Assembly (NCBI GenBank): GCA_949317995.1
Contig: OX439039.1
Coordinates: forward strand, 74,782,002-74,846,001
Origin: Acholoe squamosa
Taxonomy: Eukaryota > Annelida > Polychaeta > Phyllodocida > Polynoidae
DNA length: 64,000 bases
Direction: 5' to 3'
Part shown: positions 1 to 10,854 of the stretch, in pieces
Layout: each line of letters starts with the position of its first letter
Numbering within the stretch: position 1 is the first letter of the stretch
The notes under the pieces: model-generated
The model's database searches: none
Told to the model about the DNA's origin: nothing
Seen by the model: only the letters and a program-made list of their open reading frames with translations
Made by a program: the position numbers and the translations under genes

Positions 1-559
1 ATAGGTTGATGATTTGTTAAATAAACTAGGTAGACAGATAGTAACACCTTTTCTGTGGGAGTCTACATAAGTAAAATATCCACAGATGTATCTGCTTCTT
101 TGTGGGAAACCCAGAGTACCTTGACTCAGGGGTTCTAATGAACATGACATGGGGCATTTCACATGCTTCCTAAATGATGAGACAATGATTTGTGGGATGT
201 GGATCCTATATAGAGCTTACACTCACCATTTGAATTAAACCAAAAAGTATTAGATTGTATACTTAGTCAAAACATGCAAGGATTCTTAGTCAAAATCAGA
301 CAAGCAAGGCAAGTTGGGCACTTTGACTAATGGTTAGGGTAAAGTGACCATGAGTTGTCCACCTGGGCCTCTTTACAACCTACTAGTTAATCTAGGATAT
401 TTGTAATAGTGGGAAAACTTACAGGGGTCATCTAAAAATGGATATAAATATTACCCATATGTCTTACTCTTTTTATCCAGCAATGTTACAACTTTTTTAC
501 CCATAGTCATTGAGCCCTTTGACCACCCATTATTCAATAGATGTGAATCTTCTTTCATC
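1..559. other. non-coding, nothing recognised
   Basis: AT-rich sequence with stops in all frames and no repeat or exon signal that I can see. Confidence 0.6.
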
Positions 560-1520
560 AGTACCATGAGTCGGCCACTGTGGTACCTTGAGTCAGCCAC
601 ATCATAAAATGACTCAAATAATTCCTAGTAAAGAGTGTACTTTTGAAGCAATACAAGGAAAACCTTTATTCCCAGCTGACTGACCTTGGTCAGAGTGTTT
701 CTGTAATGATTTTACAAATTACAATGCTGATTAACACCGTTCCTTGGGTGAAATAAATTATAACAAACTTATCCCCATTTATCCGCTGTCTGTCATTTCA
801 AAGTGGCTGTCAATCTTTCAGAAGACCCCTCTACCTAATTGGTAGAATAAAGTTAATTTTGTTCCAAAATATTGGATAGTGCTAGATTCACTGTCCTAAA
901 GATGGAAAGAAAGCAGGTGCTACAGCTCAACATATTCTAGCTGTATAAATAGCTTAGAACCCAATGAAATGGTAACTACTAGCTTCATTTTTGACCAAAA
1001 AGCAATAGTGGCCGACTCAAGGTACATGTATAGTGGCCGACTCAAGGTAACTGTATTTCTCAAAGACACCTTGGGTCAGTCTTAGCATACCATGAGTCAA
1101 CTTTGACACAGCAGATTATTGACTTTTGTACTGAACACTATAAAAGGAATAGTTTCAAGTTAAATGATGTTTGCAGAGTATGAATGCAATGCTTTATTTC
1201 AATTTTAGTTAGGTTTAACTCTGTTACTTGGTCAATATTACATTATCACTAATCTATCATTTTGTTGCTGGAAAATCATCGTAAACCTTTATCTTACTTC
1301 AAGAATAATTTACAAACTCTAGTGTCACCCAGAGCGCCTGGAATGTACTAGACTTATATTCCAAAAGATGCTAAGATAGCTTATAGCATATCTTGCCAAA
1401 TAGCACCAGTGCAAATAGCTTAAAATCCACTAATATATTCATTAACAGTTTCATTTTGGGCCCAACACCAAGCAAATGGCCGACTCAAGGTACCTGGACG
1501 ACTCAAGGTCACTCTACCCT
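560..1520. repeat. ~470-bp divergent duplication with GGCCGACTCAAGG motifs
   Basis: The motif GGCCGACTCAAGGTA or close variants occurs near 1008, 1033 and 1479, with inverted or degenerate forms near 567, 586, 1066 and 1089. The sequence before the motif around 940-1022 (AATAGCTTA, TTTCATTTT, GCAA) reappears in the same order around 1410-1495, so the block looks like two diverged copies about 470 bp apart. No coding capacity is seen. Confidence 0.55.
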
Positions 1521-2269
1521 AGTCGTATTTAACTAAGAAAAGCTTGGACACTTAGGCACATGCTTTTGACTAGGTATTGTTAGAAAGTTAGCCTTTTGGA
1601 CTAACATCGGACTAAGATTTTGAACATTATTTTTTTCTGTGTTATAATCTCTGTGTTTTCCATCCTCTGGAAGACTTGGAGGAAATGGTCAAATTCATAT
1701 GGGAAGCAACTCTTGCAACAAGTAACCATGGCAGAACACATTAAATACACATAATTGGATTCAAAAATAACGTTAGAATTACATGGGTTGACGCAAGTCT
1801 ATCCTAAAAGGCTAATCAATGAATGTGGTGAATGTGGGTTTTTTTTTCTCTTTATATAATCCCTATTGTCTGTGAGCTGGGTTATGGTGATTAAACAATC
1901 AGAAAAATAGAGATCATCTGTATAATCTGTTTAACCTAAAGCTGACTTCTTATGCCCTTTGTCCCAATACAATACATGTCACAGCTTAAGCAATATCAGG
2001 TGCAAGGCTTTCAGGTAGTACAGGTACAAACACTGGTAATGGTCTCTGGTATAAAACTGTGTGGATTATGGAAATGGTTTCCTCTGTGAAAGAGAGCTAT
2101 TTTGTCCCCAGCCCCACCCCAACAAACAAATGATATATAAATTTATATAGTTGAGTACCCATAGTAGTACCTTTGCATCGAGGTCATGAGATCTTAAGAA
2201 GAATTTTGATGTCAGACTTATCCCCCTCCACACCCACCCCCTCCTAAGACACCAATACACTTCTCACCT
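1521..2269. other. non-coding, nothing recognised
   Basis: AT-rich, with stops in all frames and no repeat structure noted. Confidence 0.55.
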
Positions 2270-2640
2270 TAGACAGTTAACAACTTATCAGGTAGGCGGC
2301 GCTGCAGTATACGGCCTAAGTGGTCTGATAGGTGAATATTACATTCACCTTTAGATTGAGATCGCAGAGATAATGTCGACTGGGGTGTCGAGGCGACGTG
2401 CCTCTCGGCACCTGTGGGCCTTATCGCCGGACGCATCTTAATGTCGGGTCCCCCACCTTTCCCTACCCCCCCCCCCCCCAACATTGCCATGTTTAGCGGA
2501 GCGTGACGACGTACCTGGTGCCGACGACGCTCGTGCCGCGCATGTGCAGTATGCCGGAAACGCTGCTGTTGCTACTGGACGCTGCCGATGGGGGCGCTAC
2601 AGTATTGGGGAGGGCTTTCAGAGGATGGCCTCATATCTAT
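2270..2640. other. CpG-rich unassigned segment
   Basis: This short stretch is much richer in CpG than its surroundings, contains a run of 14 C (2466-2479) and includes GATGGGGGCGCTAC near 2588, which resembles part of a CTCF-type site. A reading frame on the plus strand from about 2500 to 2650 is open but has a stop immediately upstream and no acceptor, so I do not call an exon. It could be a regulatory element or a decayed repeat. Confidence 0.3.
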
Positions 2641-5261
2641 AGGACAATAATTGGAAAATGTGAAAGGATAGAATAGGTTAACAGGGCTGGATACTAACTT
2701 TTTTCTCATCAATTCACATCATAAACTAGCAAGCATAGCTAGATTCCTGCTGATTGTCTCTTTCCAATGGTATATAACTTGCTTATACTTATATGAATTA
2801 GCTTTTGTAAATGTCTCCCTGTAAACTTCTTTGGGCCATCCCGGTCCCACAGGAAGGTAATCGTTGAGAAATCTATGGGACCCCCGGGATGGGTCCACAG
2901 CGGGTCCACAGCCAAATCTGTGGGCCAATGGCCCCAGGACCAGTGTTAGTGTCTGGGTTAATGATATTTTGGTTTATAAGTATTGAAAAAGGCCAAAATA
3001 TTTAGAAAAAAAGACATTTGCTTTCAATATGAAATGAAAGGCAATTGCTTGCTTGCACAGCAATTGTTTAAGTTCTTATTTCCGCGTATCATATATTACA
3101 AAATGTATGTGACTTGGGTGAAATGAGAAATTTGATATCTTGATGAAAAGGGGAAAAAACAAGACTGAAGCTAAAACTCAAACGGAGAAACCATTGCAGA
3201 TATGTGGCAAACATCAACTGTGCCTGAGAGCAGCGGGAGGTATTTCTTTGAACACAGAGAAAAGAAAGCTATGCTCACGCCTGCTTTTCTCCTAAAAGTT
3301 TTTGCACTTGATATTTTCCCCTCGAGCATATACATATATACCATACCATACCGGAAAGGCCGTGTGAAAATGGTGGACCCCCTGTGAGCTCTGGTTTGGT
3401 GGGTTTGCCTTCTGGATGTGTGGAGGTGTGAGGGGGGGGGGTTAGGGGGACATGTCCCAGGGCAGTCTGGAGGATGTTTCCAACCATTGTCTGCTTCAAG
3501 GGCTTTTCTTAATCGTTGCACCACGGGGGTCTCCAGGGCTGGTAGGCCCTATGGCCAACTGCCTTAAGACGCTACTGAAGGGTGGTGCTCATAGAGTTTG
3601 GCTCTTCAATGTGGGAAGCCAAGCTTAAATGATGCTCTATGCATCCTTACTTGAAGGACCCATTCAGCTTGGCCACATATAGATATGGCGTTCACATCAA
3701 GGTATATAGATGCCCACCTGCAGGGACACCCCTAAAGAGAGGCCCCAGCACACCTACCCTCCAACGCTCCAATCCTCACCCATCAATGTCTGCTTCAATA
3801 GATCCTCACTGTATGTATTTGGAGGGGCTTTCCTTTGATCCCACCCTCCTCAATAGCATCAACCTGATTTGCAGGCAGTGAGGGATATGACTTCTCCAGC
3901 GTGGATCCCTGGTGTATATATAAAGGCCAGTTGGAAAGTGGGGGGGGGGGGAGAGACTGGGGGCGAAGATGGATTGGAGTAATAAATAATGGGGAATGGA
4001 AAGAAGGAAATTAATGACATTGCTATGGGTGGACGTTTTATGAAAAAGGGGGTACTGAGAGGAAAGCTGACTAACTGCATCTAAAATAGCTATTAGTGAG
4101 CAACCATTTAGAGCCAAATGCCTGATAATAACTTAACCTGAAACTCTATATCATTAGCGTGGGGAGGTCTGATTCGTTTTATAAAAAGATCAATTTCAGA
4201 GGAAAAAGAAAGAAAAAAGTCTTTCTGAACAGACAGACGCAGATTAAAAACGTCCCTAATACCAAGTCTGAAGAGACAGCATCAATTTATCATTCCTACC
4301 TTCACGTACATTACCAGTCTTGGTGAACTTTCACCAATGCCCCAATGTCCCAATATACATATAATTTCGAGAAAGGAAAATAGATCTAGCAATATAATTA
4401 GTGTTGCTTAAAAACGACCCTGTACATCATATTATTGGTGTTAAAATGATATCTCCAATGCAAGTTTTCATTTTTGTATCTGTTTGGTCTCTTCTACAAA
4501 TTACTACTATTATGCTGTTTCCATTTTCTTTCTACATTGAATCATATGTGGTCTTTCTAATCTACAAGTGTCAACATTTGAAACCACGTACTTTAAGTAC
4601 TTGGCATCAAAACATCGTCGGCATCACATCACTTTGTGCAACAGTGAAAATACTTCAATTAAAAAAAAACAAAAAAAAACACTTTATCTCTGCACCTATT
4701 CATGTACATAGGATTAGTACACGTACTTCCACTGAGTACCTGAACCAGGACAGGGTGTGGAGATGAATACTTTAACAATTATATTGCCCCATGCCAGCTC
4801 ATATTCCATCAATGGCTGCTTGATGTAGACTTGCCTGGGTCTTAACAATATCCGTAAAATTAGCTAAACTCACTCATTTAAGATTTTGAAGCTTTATACT
4901 ATTGTAGACACTCACCCATGAACTGCATTGTGTTATTGAATTTTAGAATCATGTCATGAGAATAATCAAGACCTATGTGGACGGGGGGGAGAGGTTAAAA
5001 AACACAAGATGAGTTAAGTCACTGTATACATGTACACTTTGATATAGGAGTTGTCATCATAATGTGTCATTGCAGCACCAGTGAGTAACTCACAGTCCTT
5101 GAAATGGCTCACCATGCCAACGTGGGATGGGCATGATCCATGGGTCATGCAAAAATGAAACACTTGTTCCATTCATGCAGGACTGTAAAGAAAATGGGAA
5201 AAAAAACATAGGTATGTAAAAGCAGTGTACAGAATTTTAAATGGTCAAAGACTCTCTGTAT
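2641..5261. other. non-coding, nothing recognised
   Basis: Mixed AT-rich sequence with poly-G runs near 3430 and 3941 and A-rich tracts near 4660. Reading frames present are short and overlap on both strands without coding character. Confidence 0.55.
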
Positions 5262-6390
5262 ATGACCAGTCTAAATAGGCCCTTTGAAGGCTCTATTCTA
5301 TAGCCTGCAACCAGGTCCTTCTGGTACGATCTACTCCTCCCAGGGTGTCTGGTCCTACTTGTACCATCTACCCCTCCCAGGGTAGATGCAAGGGATATTA
5401 AGTCTGCAACCAGTCTATATGGAACCCTTTTAGGGGATTGTGTCTTGTGACCAGTCTGTACAGGCCCTATTCAGGGGATTGAGAGTCTGTGACCAGCCGA
5501 TATAGATCCTATTAAGGGTACAGAGAGACAGTGACCAATCTATGCATGGGCCCTATTAATTGGTTGAAAGTCTGTCACCAGTCTACATGGGCCTTTTTGA
5601 GGGGTTGCAGAGTTTGTGACACTGACAGGTCTACTTGGGCCATACTAAGGGCATGCAGAGTTTATGATCAGTCTACATGGGCCTAAAACTACCACATAGG
5701 GTCTGATGTCAGTCTACATGGGCGCTTTTAAAGGCATTGAGGGTCTGTGACCAGTCTATGCAGGCCCTATTATTCTGAGACCAGTCTTTGTGGGTCATTT
5801 TAAGGGCATGCAGAGTCTGTGACACTGACATGTCTACATGGGTGCTTTTTTGGGCATTGATGGTCTGTGACCAGTCTACATGGACCCTACTATGTGCACA
5901 TAAGATCTGTTATCAGTCTACATGGGCACTTTTAAGGGCATTGACTAATCCAGTCTCATCCGGTCGGGATTCTAGGGAATACCCTCTCTTATGTTTGGGG
6001 ATTGTGGGTCCCCATTTTCTGCAATATTACTACGCACGGTACCTGCCTACATCTTACCACTACAGCAACCAGCGACCAGAACTACTTTTACTCATAAACG
6101 CTGGTTACAAGAGACGACTCACACTAGTGTTCGAGCTGGGGCCAGATTGTGAGCAGTCTACATGGGCCCTATTACGTGCACATAGGATCTGTTATCAGTG
6201 TACATGGGCATTTTTAAGGGCATTGAGGGTCTGTGACCAGTCTACACAGTCCCTATTAGGGCATTGAGGGTCTGTGACCAGTCTACACAGTCCCTATTAG
6301 GGCATTGAGGGCCTGTGACCAGTCTATGCAGGCCCTATTAAGGGGATGGAGTGTCGGTGACCAGTCTACACAGGCTCTATTAAGGGATAA
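5262..6390. repeat. 41-44 bp minisatellite with internal interruption
   Basis: Degenerate tandem units of the form GACCAGTCTACATGGGCCCT - ATTAAGGGCATTGAGGGTCTGT repeat across the block. The best conserved units, near 6236-6400, are 41-42 bp. About 20 units are recognisable. Unrelated sequence from about 5947 to 6150 splits the array, after which units resume. The long open frame through the array on the plus strand follows from the repeat and is not a gene. Confidence 0.85.
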
Positions 6391-6641
6391 AGTGGTGGGC
6401 ATTATTAAACGGAGCCAGGTATGGGACCGCGGGCGGGCCGGTAGCAGCTTTGAACAGCTGCCAGTGGCAGGTGAGACGACCAATCTGGAGGTGTGGCCCA
6501 TTCAGGTGTAGGTGTCGGGCGGGAGGTGGGCACAAAGCCCAGGTAAAAAGACACCTTGGCCACGGTCACATGTCAAACAGCCAGAGAGCCGACCATGGGA
6601 GCCTGAATAGTGTGTTGGTATCCTATGTCAGAGAATGTTAA
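6391..6641. other. non-coding spacer after minisatellite
   Basis: A moderately CpG-rich sequence with no repeat or exon recognised. Confidence 0.45.
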
Positions 6642-6854
6642 CCATTAAAGTGTCGCTTAGTGTGCCAATACACTAATACCCTTTGTTGTAGTTATGCATG
6701 GATTGAGCAACTTACTCACACATGCTCGATCCATGCATTATGCCCATCCCATCCTCAACGGATCAGCTTAACGGACCAATTAAAGCTCTATGAGTTACTC
6801 ACTGGCGCTGCATTGGCACATAAAAATGACAAATGACATTAAGTCTTTAAAGGC
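6642..6854. mobile_element. TTAA-flanked palindromic element (piggyBac-like MITE), decayed copy
   Basis: The left end CCATTAAAG follows TTAA (6638-6641) and the right end CTTTAAAGGC precedes TTAA (6855-6858). The interior has an inverted pair around the words ATGCATGGATTGAGC and GCTCGATCCATGCAT, and a GGCGCTGCATTGGCA piece typical of the family. The copy is 213 bp and encodes nothing. Assignment to piggyBac rests only on TTAA plus CCC-type ends. Confidence 0.6.
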
Positions 6855-8980
6855 TTAAAGGGGAGTCTGGGCTGGAGGTGTGTATGTATGTGTATACATA
6901 TACAAGGGCCGCTGGTGTAATGTTAGATATGTGTTTGTGGCTAAATAAATTGAGGCAATCATTTGGCTGGTCGGGTTTGTGGCTTGGGGCTGTGCAGTAC
7001 TTTACGTGGTGAAGGATATCTAGATCTGGAGGTGTTGACTATCTAGAGTGTACAGGTGTCGACTAGACGGATTTGATTACCTCGGCTACTTAAACTTATA
7101 GATTATAGGATACGCTTAATGTAGCTGTCTTTTCTGCTTTATATTCCCTTTGATACAACTCTGTGTATAAAGTTGTTTATATACTTAAGGACACCTTATG
7201 AAGAAAATATATGACAAGGAGAATTGTGTCCCGTGGTAGGAAGAAGTTTAATGATATTACAATTAAAGTTTTGCTATTTCCTTGGGCAAAAAAAAAAAAA
7301 GTTCCGGTCACCCGAGCGACCTCAGCATTTTTTGGAATATTTTTTTTAAATTTTTGTGATTTTTTTAAACATTTTTTTTCAGAAAATTTCTTTAAGTTCT
7401 TACATCAAAACTTGTATTCGGAATACATACATGTATATACCCATCATTTTCTTATATTCCATGCAGGACATGATCATTTCTCACAATAACCAGTGAAAGC
7501 CTAGCATATAGTACAACTAGATACGGGGCATAGGATACTAAAAAAAAATCAAAAAAAAAATCCGACATACCGACCTCAGCATTTTTTACCATGTTAACGG
7601 AAAATCAACTTTTTTTTGGCCTTGGGGAAATTGACGGGAAATTATCTCATACTGTAGGCCCAATTAAAACTGAAAAAGAGAGAATTAAGTACATGTAGCA
7701 AAACAAAACTAGGAGCATGCTGTCAAGCTGAGTTGTATTGTAATGCACAGCAGGAGAAGACTTTCATTGCCAATATAGTTATGTACACATGAAAACCCCT
7801 AAATGCAAATACAGTGCATATTTATACTGAACAGGCAAATACATGTATGCACACTCTATGTAATTGGACAAAATTAAATGTTGTTCCACCACTAGATCCA
7901 TATATAAAGAATATGTTTGTACAAATGGTGAGTGCTAATTGGATAAAATGCCTATATTGATTACTGCATATATGTACTGGTGATAAAGGGTGGATGCACC
8001 ATGAGTCGGGCACATGTCTTACTAATGTCAGGGACCTGAACTTGGAGTGTTATGTGTGTGCCCCTGCTGTCCTTTGTTGGCATAAATGACTCTGGAATTG
8101 CAATGTTATTCACAAATGAAGGCTCGGCATGCAACAGCATTACAAATTCAGGTGTTGGACTCAAAAGGATGTTTCCGACTTCTGGTGAAACTACCTATAC
8201 AAGTAAAGTCTTGTATTATTAAGCCCTTCACCTGAAGCTGTTATCACAGAGAGAGTGGGGAAGGTGAAGGGAAGTTTACCCAGGAGTTTACCCACGTACA
8301 CCGGGGGCACATTCTGAAGTGATCCACACGGCCACCAGTAGGCGCTATACTGCTGCTGTCGTGTAAATTGTGATCTCTGGAGAAGGGGTGGGGGGGGTAG
8401 ATTTGAGGGGGGGGGTGACCAAACATGGGCCACCATTCTCCACCCTACATGCATGTGTGTGTGCGAGGCAAACAGGATCCAGGTAGCATCTTACACTGGC
8501 CATTCACCCTCCTTAAGTGCCTGTGGGCTGGAGGAGTAGAAGGAGGTGTTGAGGGGGACAGGCTTGGGGATGAACTTGAGTGGTTGTGGGAGGGGGTGGT
8601 GAAGAGAAAGGGAGTTTATCACAATGGGCCTGTTTGACCGCACCCTGCTTTCTTTAGCACACCTTTCCTCCTTGTGAAAGAACCCCAATCTTTCCGTCCA
8701 TACAGCACAGCCCCCCTCCTCCTGCGTCTATGGGTGTGGGGTTATAGGGAGGCCACAGGTGCAAGGTTGGGGACTACTTCTACAGGTGTATAGGGGTGGT
8801 GTGGATTGGAGGCTATACTGGGGGTGTTTGCATTGGTTGATCTAGGGATCGGACCCAATGAATGGTTTGATTAAATATGGAATCCATCCACACCTTAGGC
8901 CCCCCCATGGCCACCATTTTCTCCCTGACACCGTGAATCAAGCCCCCAACCACCCCATTTTCCTCGTGCCCTCACCTCTC
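6855..8980. other. non-coding with A/T tracts and poly-G runs
   Basis: Around 7280-7620, long A and T tracts are accompanied by the motif GACCTCAGCATTTTTT twice (near 7318 and 7570), suggesting an old repeat. A CCACCAGTAGGCGCTATAC piece at 8332-8350 resembles a CTCF-type site with two mismatches. Poly-G runs occur near 8390 and 8408. No exon is seen. Confidence 0.5.
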
Positions 8981-9484
8981 GCCCCCAGCCCCTGCACATA
9001 GTGAGTGTAGGGTACGTCACCTGCGTTACCAAAGACATGAAATAAGGGTTCTTTTTCAAAAATTTCCAATGACCTTGAAATCTAAAATAAGGGTTTTTTT
9101 TTCTCCCAAAATATCCATGGATTTTGAAATAAGGGGTCTTTTTCATCTCAAGAAGATCAGTGGATTTCAAAATAAGGGGTGTTTTAATCAAAAGATTGAC
9201 ATGTATGTTTAGAAGAAATGAGTTTGGTAAGAAGGAATCCTCTATCGGTATTGTGAAATCACTGAGGAGGAGAAAGGGTGCAATCATATTCTAGTGTTAG
9301 CATGTCAGGGTTTTCAGAAATAAGGGGTATTTTTAGAGCCCCAGAAATAAGTGGTTTCTCAAAATAAGGGGTATAATTTTGGCCCAAAATCAGTGGATAA
9401 GGGGGTAATTCTGAAAGCTGGTAACGCAGGTGACGCAGGTGACGTACCCTTTTGTTGGAGAGTGCAGGGGCTGGGTCTCGCCCC
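8981..9484. mobile_element. foldback element with ~50-bp inverted arms
   Basis: The left arm (about 8981-9031) contains CCCAGCCCCTGCAC, then GGGTACGTCACCTGCGTTACC. The right arm (about 9419-9484) carries the reverse complements in mirrored order, with one extra 9-bp GTGACGCAG repeat. Between the arms, four or five imperfect direct repeats centre on AAATAAGGGGTCTTTTT. There is no coding sequence. A miniature relative lies at 35935-36015. Confidence 0.7.
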
Positions 9485-9779
9485 TACACCCCTGGTTTTG
9501 GTGCTACTTCCCTGGCTGGGCTGGGAGTGTAAACACAGGAGAGAATGGACGTTCCTGTACCCACCCTGCCCAATCCCCTTGGATACAAACGTAGCCAGGC
9601 CCATGTTTGCCCGCTTTTTAATGAGACCAGATGACAAAAACGGTCCTCACAAAAGGTGGCATTATAGCCTGAGGGAAGGCCATGCAGAGAGGGGGAGGTG
9701 AGGAGTATGTGGAAAGACTTTGAGAGTTTGGAAGGGGGGGGGGTAGTTTTGAAGGGCTTCTAGTATAAGGGCACGGCAG

Positions 9780-9925
9780 GGGGGCTAGACGCTTCAGTCC
9801 GCTTCGCACCTGAGCGTGGAGAAGCGAACCTCACCCCCTTCTCTCTCCGGGAACCGCCCCCCTCCATTCGCCGACCGACCGTCGGTGCGCTCAGTCAGTG
9901 GCGGATACAGGTGCGCCTCCAGGCC
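9780..9925 (+). CDS. weak candidate exon, unknown product
   Basis: A CpG-rich stretch has an open plus-strand frame of about 45 codons with coding-like codon use (many CGC, GTC, CTC and CCG codons). It runs from just after a possible weak acceptor (CACGGCAG, ending 9779-9780) to a possible donor in ATACAG-GTGCGC. The frame closes at TAA shortly after 9930 if not spliced and opens just after a TAG near 9761. The translation (RFAPERGEANLTPFSLREPP is part of it) matches no family I recognise. The enrichment could equally reflect an untranslated promoter segment. Exact ends are uncertain. Confidence 0.25.
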
Positions 9926-10709
9926 GGACCTTAATACTATAACCTGTACACTATACCAGGTAGTGGAGGACAGGTTAGGGACAGGAGCAGTGAGTAGTTG
10001 TGTTAGTGTATATGGTATAGGTGAGAGAGGAGCTGTCACCAGACCTCTACCACCTGGAGTAGTAGCATGAACTGACACAGTGAGATCAGTTTCACCGCTG
10101 GACACCTCAGACTCAGGTGGAGAGGGTCGGATCCACAGCTACTGGAGGACATGATGATACTGAAAGCTTTAAAAACAGACAGCTTTTGGAGAACATTGAT
10201 TGATATAGTACTGGAGTAACATGATCACACATTGAGGTAATTGGATCGATACACGCCAGAGTATAGTAGGAGCTTGAGGTGTGAAATTGGATTCTACTTA
10301 TTAAGTGCTAAACTTCACACACTGGAGTAGGCCCCTAGCTGACCATCAGGTCTTTCCTCCTGGGCAGATAAACAGGGAGGTGCAGCAGTCCCTATGATTA
10401 TCTTTACAATATTAAGTACACAGGGTTGATGTCCACTGTGGATAGGATTTCAATCTGGATTTCCTCCATGGTGTAACATTATAATCAAGCAGGTACCGAG
10501 TCAGGTACATCCTCCCCACACCTGTGAGAGGCTCTGGAGGAGTAGTGGCCAGGTGGAGAAGAGTCAGTCCATCTTAAACCTTACAGAGTGGAGTTGAATG
10601 TCAGGATTAGGCTTATATGATACAAATTGTCACTTATATCTGCCTATTTTGTCATCCTAATATTTCAATACGGAGCCTTACACCTTTGGATCTTTTACCT
10701 ATACCACAG
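9926..10709. other. intron or 5' UTR-like sequence before candidate exon
   Basis: Relatively unique sequence with GGAG-rich wording and no palindromic repeats, ending in a pyrimidine-containing tract and the acceptor ATACCACAG at 10701-10709. Confidence 0.4.
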
Positions 10710-10854
10710 ATGAGCACGGCACACTTAAGGAGTACGAATCGCGCCGCCACCTACAGGAGGGGGGCTGGAGGAGCACCCAGCGGCCCCCCAACACGGGCAT
10801 CCTCGTCAACGCCGACCACGCGGTGACGCCCGCCGCCATGCCACCCTCAACACG
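10710..10854 (+). CDS. candidate internal exon of unrecognised gene
   Basis: The segment is bounded by a good acceptor (CCTATACCACAG, ending 10709) and a consensus donor (ACACG-GTAAGC, GT at 10855). Codons counted from 10712 are open throughout for 47 codons, with a strong preference for G or C in the third position, unlike the flanks. The product includes EHGTLKEYESRRHLQEGG and later TGILVNADHAV, and is polar with no membrane segment. Two bases precede the first whole codon and two remain at the donor, so it would be an internal exon with split codons at both ends. An alternative reading is a 5' exon: GCCGCCATGCC near 10831-10841 is an ideal start context in the same frame, with six residues before the donor. 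I do not recognise the family, and its partner exons were not found. It is on the same strand as RGM but 31 kb upstream of its signal-peptide exon. Confidence 0.5.

Noticed and set aside
2490-2655. Open plus-strand frame in a CpG-rich patch
   Set aside because: A stop directly precedes it, no acceptor is seen, and it runs to a stop without a donor.
5788-6267. 159-codon plus-strand frame
   Set aside because: It follows the 41-44 bp minisatellite, with repeated residues reflecting the DNA repeat, and runs straight through the unrelated interruption.
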